From an uncultured Flavobacteriales bacterium (lineage in GTDB: Bacteria; Bacteroidota; Bacteroidia; Flavobacteriales_E; Vicingaceae), in the NCBI GenBank assembly GCA_913059105.1, contig CAJXRL010000060.1, positions 1 to 12,073 of the forward strand: 12,073 bases of DNA, given 5' to 3'. Under the pieces are notes generated by a model. It searched no databases. It was given only the letters and a program-made list of their open reading frames with translations, and was not told where the DNA came from. Below, one piece after another: positions 1 through 5,584 of this stretch. Made by a program: the position numbers and the translations under genes. The first letter of the stretch is position 1; the number at the start of each line of letters is the position of its first letter.

Positions 1-48
1 CGAGATTTCTGCCTGTCTCGTGGGCTCGGAGATGTGTATAAGAGACAG
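1..48 (+). other. Nextera i7-side sequencing adapter (not genomic)
   Basis: The first 48 bases match an Illumina Nextera library end. They comprise the last six bases of the P7 region (CGAGAT), an 8-base index TTCTGCCT (recognised as the N703 adapter sequence), the Read 2 adapter, and the 19-base Tn5 mosaic end AGATGTGTATAAGAGACAG at 30-48. This is untrimmed library sequence, not a mobile element. Genomic DNA starts at 49. Confidence 0.98.
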
Positions 49-821
49 CTTTTGGCCCTACGTTTAGAGCTGAAAACTCAAATACTACTCGGCATTTAGC
101 GGAATTTTGGATGATTGAGCCAGAAGTTGCTTTCGCAGATTTGGACGAAAATATGGATTTGGGTGAAGAGTTATTAAAATACCTTATCAGCTATGCACTT
201 AACAATTGCGCTGACGATTTAGCGTTTTTAGATGCAAGATTAGTAGACGAGGAAAAGAATAAAAAAGCAGAAGAACGTTCTCCGATGGCACTCATTGAAA
301 AATTAAAATTTGTTGCCGAAAATGATTTTGAAAGAGTTACTTACACAGACGCAATCAATATTTTAAGAAACTCGAAACCGAACAAAAAGAAAAAATTCAA
401 CTATTTAATTGACGGTTGGGGAGCAGATTTACATTCGGAACATGAACGATTCTTGGTAGAAAAGCACTTCAAAAAGCCGGTTATTCTTTACGATTATCCA
501 AAAGACATTAAAGCCTTTTACATGCGTCAAAATGACGATGATAAAACGGTAGGAGCGATGGATATTTTGTTCCCAGGAATAGGAGAAATTGTTGGTGGCT
601 CGCAACGTGAAGAGCGCATGGAAAAGTTAACCCAACGCATGAAGGAAATGAACGTTCCCGAAGATGAACTGTGGTGGTATCTTGACTCACGTAAATTTGG
701 AACAGCTCCGCACTCAGGGTTTGGCTTAGGTTTCGAAAGACTGGTTCTTTTTGTTACCGGAATGGGTAACATTAGAGATGTAATACCTTTCCCCAGAACT
801 CCAAAGAACGCCGAATTTTAA
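49..821 (+). CDS. asnS: Asparaginyl-tRNA synthetase, C-terminal half (5'-truncated by contig end)
   Basis: This class II aminoacyl-tRNA synthetase charges tRNA-Asn with asparagine in the cytoplasm. Only about 256 residues of a roughly 470-480 residue enzyme are present. Reading from codon 51, the sequence opens directly in motif 2 (FGPTFRAENS, then RHLAEFWMIEPE), which lies upstream of the first in-frame ATG at 111, so that ATG is internal. Other visible features are the AsnRS segment DILFPGIGEIVGGSQREER around 568-615 and class II motif 3, GFGLGFERLVLFVTGMGNIRD, around 718-780, with the ATP-binding arginine in FERL. The N-terminal OB-fold anticodon-binding domain and motif 1 lie off the contig. 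The stop TAA at 819-821 is followed six bases later by the GNAT gene, suggesting co-transcription. The family call is secure from motifs 2 and 3. The variant is AsnRS rather than AspRS because of the asparaginyl-type RHLAEFWMIEPE and GEIVGGSQRE sequences. Confidence 0.96.
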
Positions 822-827
822 TGCCAC

Positions 828-1286
828 ATGATTTTTGTAAAAACTGAAACGTTATCTCAATCACTTCAACGCGATTTACTCGATGCTTGGAACAATGAAT
901 ACCCTTCCGTTTTACACCACAATTTAACTTCGTTTCAACAATACATTAAAAGTTTAGTCAACCTTCATCACACCATAGTAATAGATGAGGACAATCGTTT
1001 TTGTGCCTGGTATTTTGATTTTGACAGAGATGACGAAAGGCAATTTGGAATTATCGTTCACAAAAAATTTCAAAATAAGGGGCTCGGAAAAGAACTTATT
1101 GCCAAAGCCAAACTAACAAATGATCATCTCTCAGCTTGGGTTGTAAACTCAAACGCATTCGCTAAAAAAGACGGAAGCCCTTATATCTCTCCGTTAAATT
1201 TCTATCTTCAAAATGGGTTTTCAATTGAACCTACTCGCTGGGACTCAGAAAAAATAAAAACAGTTAAAATAACTTGGCACAAATAA
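828..1286 (+). CDS. GNAT-family N-acetyltransferase
   Basis: This 152-residue protein has the layout of a GNAT acetyltransferase, a fold that transfers an acetyl group from acetyl-CoA to an amine. Motif A is visible as a beta strand (QFGIIV, about residues 72-77) followed by the pyrophosphate-binding loop QNKGLG at residues 82-87 and an amphipathic helix. Motif B is FYLQNGF at 125-131, the usual small-molecule GNAT ending. The substrate cannot be read from the sequence. The N-terminal 60 residues are less conserved in appearance but follow the alpha1-alpha2 region pattern. The ATG at 828 is chosen because it lies six bases after the asnS stop and no other in-frame start is better placed. A 58-base gap separates it from rpoN. 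Its position between asnS and rpoN looks like an accessory insertion into an otherwise conserved pair (inference). Confidence 0.85.
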   Translation: MIFVKTETLSQSLQRDLLDAWNNEYPSVLHHNLTSFQQYIKSLVNLHHTIVIDEDNRFCAWYFDFDRDDERQFGIIVHKKFQNKGLGKELIAKAKLTNDHLSAWVVNSNAFAKKDGSPYISPLNFYLQNGFSIEPTRWDSEKIKTVKITWHK

Positions 1287-1344
1287 TGATTAGTGGCGTT
1301 TATACTAACTCAAAAAGGGTAAATTTAAAGTCGAATACTAAGCC

Positions 1345-2793
1345 ATGTTAAAACAATCTCTTCAACAAAAGCTGTTACAAAAGCTATCTCCTCAACAAAT
1401 TCAGCTAATGAAGTTGTTGCAGCTGCCTACGGTCGCCCTTGAACAAAGAGTGAAAGAAGAGTTGGAAGGCAATCCGGCTTTAGATGAAGGAGCAGACAGG
1501 CAAGACGAAGAGGAAGAAGAACGATACGAGGAAAGAGACGATGCTAAAGACGAACATGAAGACATTGACCTTTCCATGTATATGGACAACGATGATACTC
1601 CAGATTATAAATACCAGGCTTCTAATCACAGCAAAGATGATGAAGAAAGAGATATTCCATTTAGCGGAGGTTCGACTTTTCACGAGAGGTTAAGAGATCA
1701 AATAAATCTGCAAAACTTAACTGAAAAAGAAACCCAAATTGCTGACCACTTAATAGGTAGCTTGGATGACTCGGGTTATTTAAGGAGAGATGTCACTGCA
1801 ATTGAAGATGATCTAGCTTTCCGAAATAATATCATGACCTCTAAAGGAGAAATTGAGAAAGTATTACACGTTATTCAAGAAATGGACCCACCAGGAGTTG
1901 GAGCCCGCAATCTTCAGGAATGTTTATTAATTCAAATAAAAAAGAGAATCTCTAACTCGTTCTCCAAACGAATTGCAATCGAAATTTTACAGAATCATTT
2001 CGATGAGTTCACTAAGAAACACTATTCTAAAATTCTAGATAAACTAGAAATAGAAAATGAAGACCTAAAAGACGCGATTGACGAGATTTTGAAGTTGAAC
2101 CCAAAACCGGGAAACTCAATGAATACTTCTGGTAAAACGGTTCAAGTAGTTGTTCCAGATTTTACCCTTTCAATAAACGATGGGGAGCTTGAAATTTCGC
2201 TTAACGGCAGAAATGTACCTCAACTTAGAATTAGCAATGAGTACAAGGGTATGATAGAGCATTACCAGAAGTCCAAAGAAAAGTCAAAAACGGATAAAGA
2301 GGCCATGACGTTTGTGAAACAAAAATTGGATTCTGCCAAATGGTTTATCGATGCCATTCAACAGCGACAACATACGCTCATGAGTACCATGAGCACCATT
2401 GCAGAATACCAAAGTCGATACTTCTTAGAAGGGGATGAAACAAAATTGAAACCAATGATTTTAAAGGATATTGCCGATAAAATCCACATGGACATTTCAA
2501 CCGTATCCCGAGTGGTAAATAGTAAATATGTTTCTACACCCTATGGAACTTTTCTACTTAAGTCATTCTTTTCTGAATCTCTTTCTACCGATGATGGAGA
2601 GGAAGTAAGTACAAGAGAGGTGAAGAAAATATTACAAGATTTAATAGGCGCGGAAGACAAAAAGAAACCCCTTACAGACGAAAGATTATCTCAATTATTA
2701 AGAGACAAGAAATACAACATTGCACGAAGAACTGTTGCAAAATATCGAGAACAATTACACTTGCCAGTTGCTAGGTTGAGAAAAGAATTATAG
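1345..2793 (+). CDS. rpoN: RNA polymerase sigma-54 factor
   Basis: Alternative sigma factor that directs RNA polymerase to -24/-12 promoters and needs an AAA+ activator to open DNA. At 482 residues the protein is full length. Region I is the Gln/Leu-rich start (QSLQQKLLQKLSPQQIQLMK, residues 4-23) that contacts activators. Region II is a strongly acidic stretch from about residue 46 to 90 with runs of Glu and Asp. The core-binding domain follows (PPGVGARNLQECLL and the NPKPG segment). The C-terminal helix-turn-helix is at about 373-395 (LKDIADKIHMDISTVSRVVN). The RpoN box, ARRTVAKYRE at residues 460-469, recognises the -24 element. The next gene's ATG begins immediately after the TAG stop (TAGATG), so the two are almost certainly co-transcribed and probably translationally coupled. 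No sigma-54 promoter or bacterial enhancer-binding protein is visible in the window, so the regulon cannot be inferred here. Confidence 0.98.
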   Translation: MLKQSLQQKLLQKLSPQQIQLMKLLQLPTVALEQRVKEELEGNPALDEGADRQDEEEEERYEERDDAKDEHEDIDLSMYMDNDDTPDYKYQASNHSKDDEERDIPFSGGSTFHERLRDQINLQNLTEKETQIADHLIGSLDDSGYLRRDVTAIEDDLAFRNNIMTSKGEIEKVLHVIQEMDPPGVGARNLQECLLIQIKKRISNSFSKRIAIEILQNHFDEFTKKHYSKILDKLEIENEDLKDAIDEILKLNPKPGNSMNTSGKTVQVVVPDFTLSINDGELEISLNGRNVPQLRISNEYKGMIEHYQKSKEKSKTDKEAMTFVKQKLDSAKWFIDAIQQRQHTLMSTMSTIAEYQSRYFLEGDETKLKPMILKDIADKIHMDISTVSRVVNSKYVSTPYGTFLLKSFFSESLSTDDGEEVSTREVKKILQDLIGAEDKKKPLTDERLSQLLRDKKYNIARRTVAKYREQLHLPVARLRKEL

Positions 2794-3399
2794 ATGACCT
2801 TTTTCGCCAAAATTCTCTCCTATCTTTTTCATCCAATTTTTGCTCCACTTTACAGTGTTGCTGTGCTTTTTAGTTTCCCCATTTATGTAAATTACAAGCT
2901 TCCGCAGCAGTTTATCAATTTCATTTATTCTGTTGTTCTATTGAATCTAGTGATAAGTCCAATTTTGGTTTCTATCTATTTAAAGCGGAAAGGAATTATT
3001 AAATCGTTGGAAATGAAAACAACTAAAGAGAGGGTCATCCCTTATTTAGTAAGTGCTATTTTATATTGCGTTACTTTTTTCTTATTTCGCCAAATTCAAA
3101 TGCCTGCCCTTTACCTCAAATTTTTCTTGGGAGCATTTTTCGCCATTGTAGTTTTATTAATCGGTGCCATTCTCTCACAAAAGATAAGTGCACATTTGGC
3201 AGCTTTAGGAGGTGTTTGCGGCATGCTTTATAGCGTTTCAATAGTGACCTTCACAGAAACCTTACCCTGGTTACTTTTAGCAATTATTGTTTCAGGTTTA
3301 GTTGCCTCAGCTAGACTAATTTTGAAGAGTCATTCAAGTATTGAACTTGTGAGCGGATTTTTATTGGGCTTTGGAATTCAATTAATTCTTTTCTCCTAA
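2794..3399 (+). CDS. PAP2-like integral membrane protein
   Basis: A 201-residue hydrophobic protein with about five or six membrane segments. Three separated motifs echo the PAP2 lipid/isoprenoid phosphatase signature. K75-T-T-K-E-R80-V-I-P83 resembles KxxxxxxRP. S132-A-H134 after K130 resembles PSGH. R174-x5-H180-x3-E184 copies the exact spacing of SRxxxxxHxxxD but ends in Glu. If active, it would dephosphorylate a membrane lipid or undecaprenyl pyrophosphate on the periplasmic side, but the altered first two motifs and the Glu for Asp make catalysis uncertain. The gene starts directly at the rpoN stop and no ribosome-binding site is obvious, so translational coupling is likely. Its stop codon interlocks with that of the opposing yraN gene. 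Homologues are usually annotated as hypothetical or PAP2-family membrane proteins in Bacteroidota. Confidence 0.75.
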   Translation: MTFFAKILSYLFHPIFAPLYSVAVLFSFPIYVNYKLPQQFINFIYSVVLLNLVISPILVSIYLKRKGIIKSLEMKTTKERVIPYLVSAILYCVTFFLFRQIQMPALYLKFFLGAFFAIVVLLIGAILSQKISAHLAALGGVCGMLYSVSIVTFTETLPWLLLAIIVSGLVASARLILKSHSSIELVSGFLLGFGIQLILFS

Positions 3400-3758
3400 A
3401 GAAGCGGTCCAAAGGCATCTTCAATGTGCTCAATGTCTATTTTTTTTCCCTGAATTAGAACGGAGACTATATCAAAACGGCATTCTATATCAATGTTTTG
3501 CTCTTGAATGAATGCGTCTGCAGCTTTTACAATTCGTTTTTGCTTTGGAATGGTTACTGCTTCTTTTGGGTTTTCAAACTCCAAGGAGGTTCTTGTTTTT
3601 ACTTCAACAATTACAATTTGGTTTTCATACTTCGCAATAATGTCAATTTCTGCTTTTTGAAACCGCCAATTTTGAGTAATAATATTGTACCCCTTTTTTG
3701 CTAAATATTTTACTGCGATTACTTCGCCTTGTTTGCCTACCTCATTATGCTCTGCCAT
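3396..3758 (-). CDS. YraN/UPF0102 family endonuclease-like protein
   Basis: A 120-residue cytoplasmic protein of the YraN (UPF0102) family, which has a PD-(D/E)xK nuclease-like fold and no firmly established substrate. The family pattern is complete: G8-x-x-G11-E12 near the N-terminus, NWR at 30-32, E37-I-D39 in the second strand, and E52-V-K54-T-R as the putative metal-binding core, followed by RFDIVSV at 94-100. The start at 3758 (MAEHNEVGKQGE) is chosen over an upstream in-frame start at 3776 because family members begin with this MAEHNE-like sequence. With this start the gene overlaps the end of ldcA by 14 bases, consistent with a two-gene leftward operon. Its stop overlaps the convergent PAP2-like gene by four bases. 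The family is certain; the biochemical function is not. Confidence 0.92.
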   Translation of the reverse strand: MAEHNEVGKQGEVIAVKYLAKKGYNIITQNWRFQKAEIDIIAKYENQIVIVEVKTRTSLEFENPKEAVTIPKQKRIVKAADAFIQEQNIDIECRFDIVSVLIQGKKIDIEHIEDAFGPLL

Positions 3759-4662
3759 GAAATATGATTGATACATTTTGCTTTCTAACTTCCAATTCTG
3801 CCTCTCGGTTCATTATTAGTGCTAAGTTTCGCTTTATGTGCCCCGCAGGTACTCCAAAAATAACAGGAATTTTTAGCTCTCTTAAGTTATTAGCAATAAT
3901 TTCTTTGGCGTTCTGACCAAAAGGAATTGCATTGTCATTCATTTCGCTCATTCCTCCAACCAAAACTCCTAAACACCCTTCAAATAATCCTGCTCTTTTC
4001 AGATTCATCATCATCCTATCCACATGGTACAGGTATTCGTCTAAATCCTCCAGAAACAAGAATTTCCCTTTTGTATCAAGTTGACTATCCGTTCCCGTTA
4101 AGGAATAAATAATAGATAGGTTTCCTCCTACAATTGGCGCCTTTTTTTGCATTGGAAGAAAAACCGAATTCTCTTCTACCTTGAAATCAATTGTATATGT
4201 GTTTCCAAAAAGAGCTTTATGAATGGTTTTTGTAGTTTCATCTTCGCCCTCTTTCGGGAAGCTAATTGGCATATTGCCATGCAATGTTTCAATGCCTAAG
4301 TTTTGATTTATATGATTATGTAATACGGTAACATCACTATAACCAACTAACCATTTTGGATGTTGACGAAACGTTAAAAAGTCAATTTTATCAATTAGTT
4401 GAACCGTTCCATAGCCTCCCCTTGCGCATATTACCGCCTTCGATTCTGAATCATCTAAAGCCGCCTGTAAATCTTCAATTCTTTGTTCTGCAGTTCCAGC
4501 AAACTGGTGGTGCTGTACAAATAAGTTTTTCCCAAATTTTACGGTTAGTCCCCAACGTTCAAACACTTTAATTGCAGGGGCTAGCTCCTCTTTCAATATT
4601 TTTCGGGCAGTAGAGATTATCGTAATTACATCTCCCTTTTGAAGTGGTTTTGGTTGCAACAT
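3745..4662 (-). CDS. ldcA: LD-carboxypeptidase (peptidase family S66)
   Basis: This 305-residue enzyme belongs to the S66 serine peptidases (LdcA/MccF). LdcA removes the terminal D-Ala from murein tetrapeptides during cytoplasmic peptidoglycan recycling, while MccF relatives cleave microcin C-like compounds. The catalytic set is visible: nucleophile S109 in GYSD (107-110), E205 in FLEDLDEY (203-210) and H275 in GVPAGH (270-275), with the upstream ARGGYG loop at 80-85. No signal peptide is present, as expected for the cytoplasmic enzyme. The start at 4662 gives the normal family N-terminus (QPKPLQKGDVI). On the minus strand a good Bacteroidota -7 box, TATCTTTG, sits at 4675-4668, only five bases before the ATG. 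This leaves little or no 5' leader. LdcA activity is favoured over MccF by the housekeeping neighbourhood, but this is inference. Confidence 0.93.
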   Translation of the reverse strand: MLQPKPLQKGDVITIISTARKILKEELAPAIKVFERWGLTVKFGKNLFVQHHQFAGTAEQRIEDLQAALDDSESKAVICARGGYGTVQLIDKIDFLTFRQHPKWLVGYSDVTVLHNHINQNLGIETLHGNMPISFPKEGEDETTKTIHKALFGNTYTIDFKVEENSVFLPMQKKAPIVGGNLSIIYSLTGTDSQLDTKGKFLFLEDLDEYLYHVDRMMMNLKRAGLFEGCLGVLVGGMSEMNDNAIPFGQNAKEIIANNLRELKIPVIFGVPAGHIKRNLALIMNREAELEVRKQNVSIIFHGRA

Positions 4663-4667
4663 GAAAT

Positions 4668-4675
4668 CAAAGATA
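4668..4675 (-). promoter_or_regulatory. Possible -7 promoter box for ldcA
   Basis: Read on the minus strand this is TATCTTTG, an exact match to the Bacteroidota -7 consensus TAnnTTTG. No TTG-type -33 element lies at the usual 17-20 base spacing, and the box ends only five bases before the ldcA ATG. It would imply a leaderless or nearly leaderless transcript, so it may be a chance match. Confidence 0.3.
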
Positions 4676-4696
4676 ATTTATTCGCCCTTACTCTTG

Positions 4697-4725
4697 TTGT
4701 TAATTATAAGTTTTTCGTAATCTTG
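4697..4725 (+). promoter_or_regulatory. Putative promoter of the CAT tRNA
   Basis: A TTG at 4697-4699 is separated by 18 bases from TAATCTTG at 4718-4725, which matches the Bacteroidota -7 consensus TAnnTTTG at all but one position. Transcription would begin roughly 5-8 bases later, leaving a pre-tRNA leader of about 10-13 bases before 4744. The position and spacing fit, but the assignment is pattern-based. Confidence 0.5.
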
Positions 4726-4743
4726 CCTACGCTTAACAAAGCA

Positions 4744-4817
4744 GGGCCCTTAGCTCAGTTGGTTAGAGCACCTGACTCATAATCAGGTGGTCGATGGTTC
4801 GAGCCCATCAGGGCCCA
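4744..4817 (+). tRNA. tRNA with anticodon CAT, probably tRNA-Ile2 (lysidine type); alternative tRNA-Met
   Basis: A complete 74-base cloverleaf. The acceptor stem GGGCCCT (4744-4750) pairs with AGGGCCC (4810-4816). The D-stem is GCTC/GAGC, the anticodon stem CCTGA/TCAGG with loop CTCATAA (anticodon CAT at 4778-4780), and the T-stem GATGG/CCATC with loop TTCGAGC. The discriminator base is A4817. CCA is not encoded (ACAA follows). It is not the initiator because the first acceptor pair is a normal G-C and the anticodon stem lacks the three consecutive G-C pairs. C4-G69 and C5-G68 in the acceptor stem, which the lysidine synthetase TilS favours, and resemblance to E. coli ileX in the acceptor stem and anticodon loop, suggest a CAU-to-lysidine-AU tRNA-Ile that reads AUA codons. 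Elongator tRNA-Met cannot be excluded by eye. Confidence 0.95.
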
Positions 4818-4818
4818 C

Positions 4819-4853
4819 AAAAAGACTCAATCGAAAGATTGGGTCTTTTTTTT
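4819..4853 (+). terminator. Rho-independent terminator of the tRNA gene
   Basis: A nine-pair stem, GACTCAATC (4824-4832) with GATTGGGTC (4837-4845), is closed by a GAAA tetraloop with one G-T wobble. The stem is flanked by five A before and eight T after (4846-4853), which can extend it to 14 pairs. It begins two bases after the tRNA discriminator base. Confidence 0.9.
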
Positions 4854-4864
4854 GCCCTATGGCT

Positions 4865-4920
4865 GGCGAGAAGTTTATACTGAGCGAGGTACGAGACGAA
4901 GTGAGCCCATCAGGGCCCAC
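4865..4920 (+). repeat. tRNA-tail repeat unit 1 (spacer plus exact tRNA 3'-end copy)
   Basis: The unit begins with GGCGAGAAG and runs through TTATACTGAGC (4865-4885), then GACGAAGT (4895-4902), and ends in GAGCCCATCAGGGCCCAC (4903-4920). That last 18-mer is identical to 4801-4818: the T-loop end, T-stem 3' strand, acceptor 3' strand and discriminator of the tRNA. The copy has no matching 5' half, so it is not a second tRNA gene. The ACTGAGC...CGAAGT core resembles dispersed intergenic repeats seen in many Bacteroidota genomes (from memory, not checked). A second hairpin-plus-T-run follows it, as one follows the genuine tRNA. Confidence 0.85.
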
Positions 4921-4929
4921 TAGAAATAT

Positions 4930-4961
4930 AAAATCCTTCACTTTTTAGTGAGGGATTTTTT
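4930..4961 (+). terminator. Second terminator-like hairpin after the tRNA-tail copy
   Basis: A ten-pair stem, ATCCTTCACT (4933-4942) with AGTGAGGGAT (4947-4956), has a TTTT loop, one G-T wobble and a six-base T run at 4956-4961. It occupies the same place after repeat unit 1 that the first terminator occupies after the tRNA, but its stem sequence is unrelated. Confidence 0.8.
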
Positions 4962-4979
4962 GTTTCTTAGTTGCCGAGG

Positions 4980-5051
4980 GGCGAGAAGCTTATACTGAGC
5001 TTCATGAAGCGATAGCGAAATGATTGACGAAGTGAGCCCATCTGAGTCTAC
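4980..5051 (+). repeat. tRNA-tail repeat unit 2 (diverged)
   Basis: The first 21 bases (4980-5000) match 4865-4885 at 20 positions. GACGAAGTGAGCCCATC at 5026-5042 matches 4895-4911 exactly. The tail then diverges to TGAGTCTAC where the tRNA has AGGGCCCAC, so the acceptor-stem copy is degenerate. The middle section is longer than in unit 1 and contains a perfect 12-base palindrome, GCTTCATGAAGC (4999-5010). No terminator-like hairpin follows this copy. Confidence 0.8.
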
Positions 5052-5155
5052 AACATTGAAAAATATCAGTTCCCTCGTTCACAGACTTTAAGTCCGCACT
5101 TATTAGATTCCAATACTACTATTTCTCAAGTAAGGCTTTCTTGCTAGTTTTTATA

Positions 5156-5305
5156 ATGATTCTAAAAGTGAGGAATTATTTTAAAGCAGAAGATGGTATT
5201 TACAGCATTAAAATTCCAAATAAATCCAGTTTAATGGCACAAAAAGCCCCAAAAACGAATCTTTCTTCCATTGAGATTAATAGATATAAAATTCAATCTA
5301 ACTAA
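5156..5305 (+). CDS. Unrecognised 49-residue ORF (doubtful)
   Basis: An ATG-started frame of 49 codons beginning MILKVRNYFKAEDGIYSIKI and ending in NRYKIQSN. It is Lys/Ile/Asn rich as expected for AT-rich DNA, with no signal peptide, membrane segment or familiar motif. No ribosome-binding site is visible, although Bacteroidota genes often lack one. The sequence looks more protein-like than random in its first 20 residues, so it could be a small gene or the remnant of a larger one. A 15-base palindrome follows its stop by one base. I cannot assign a function. Confidence 0.25.
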   Translation: MILKVRNYFKAEDGIYSIKIPNKSSLMAQKAPKTNLSSIEINRYKIQSN

Positions 5306-5408
5306 TAATACAAATTGTATTCCTCTAACGACCTGCCTATATAATTCTCATCTACAACGTACTAAGGTAATATGTTGAATAAATAACTATCTATAGATTC
5401 GATACTAT

Positions 5409-5552
5409 ATGACTTGTTTAGGTAATTTTAGGAACATGCTTTTTATTAGATTATTAACTATAATCTCTTATAATGCAAAAAAAGAAATAATAGACTTTTT
5501 CAAAACGATTGAACAATTTGTAGAAGAAAATACTTTAATCTTACAAAACTAA
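5409..5552 (+). CDS. Unrecognised 47-residue ORF, possibly the C-terminal remnant of a lost gene (doubtful)
   Basis: The frame is open from 5397, with an ATG at 5409. The second half (KKEIIDFFKTIEQFVEEN, then TLILQN) forms a convincing amphipathic helix with heptad-like spacing, while the first part looks random. That contrast suggests the tail end of a degraded protein rather than a complete gene. No family is recognised. It ends 32 bases before the HAD gene start. Confidence 0.25.
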   Translation: MTCLGNFRNMLFIRLLTIISYNAKKEIIDFFKTIEQFVEENTLILQN

Positions 5553-5556
5553 CCAA

Positions 5557-5574
5557 GGCTATTAATTATTAGCC
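5557..5574. promoter_or_regulatory. Inverted repeat upstream of the HAD gene
   Basis: The arms GGCTA (5557-5561) and TAGCC (5570-5574) flank a TAATTA core, ten bases before the HAD ATG. It could be an operator or a weak hairpin. There is no T run, so it is not a convincing terminator. Chance is possible in DNA this AT-rich. Confidence 0.25.
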
Positions 5575-5584
5575 ACACTTTAAC

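Larger units (their letters stand above)
5052..5584. other. Intergenic gap without a recognised gene
   Basis: A very AT-rich stretch of 533 bases between the repeat array and the HAD gene. It holds two short open frames (described separately), an odd palindrome AATACAAATTGTATT at 5307-5321 just after the first of them, and GGCTA/TAGCC inverted arms shortly before the HAD start. No RNA gene, insertion sequence end or long repeat is visible. It reads like decayed or accessory DNA. Confidence 0.5.

Noticed and set aside
30..48. Tn5 mosaic end suggesting a transposon
   Set aside because: It is joined to Illumina index and adapter sequence, and the same artefact occurs at the other end.
111..113. 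ATG at 111 as the start of asnS
   Set aside because: Motif 2 residues are encoded in frame upstream (51-110), so the gene is truncated and this ATG is internal.
508..772. Minus-strand open frames opposite asnS
   Set aside because: They are antisense shadows of a strongly conserved coding sequence and have no recognisable protein features.
1275..1290. TGGCAC at the end of the GNAT gene as a sigma-54 promoter upstream of rpoN
   Set aside because: The required -12 TTGCA-like element is missing at the correct spacing.
3759..3776. Upstream start for yraN at 3776
   Set aside because: It adds six residues that do not fit the family N-terminus and increases the overlap with ldcA to 32 bases.
4903..4920. 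A second tRNA gene after the first
   Set aside because: Only the 3' tail is copied; no D-arm or anticodon arm precedes it.
4801..5051. CRISPR array
   Set aside because: Only two or three repeat copies of unequal quality, irregular spacing, a clear tRNA origin for the tail, and no cas genes.
5234..5250. TGGCAC in the gap as a sigma-54 promoter
   Set aside because: It is followed by AAAAAGCCCC, with no -12 element.
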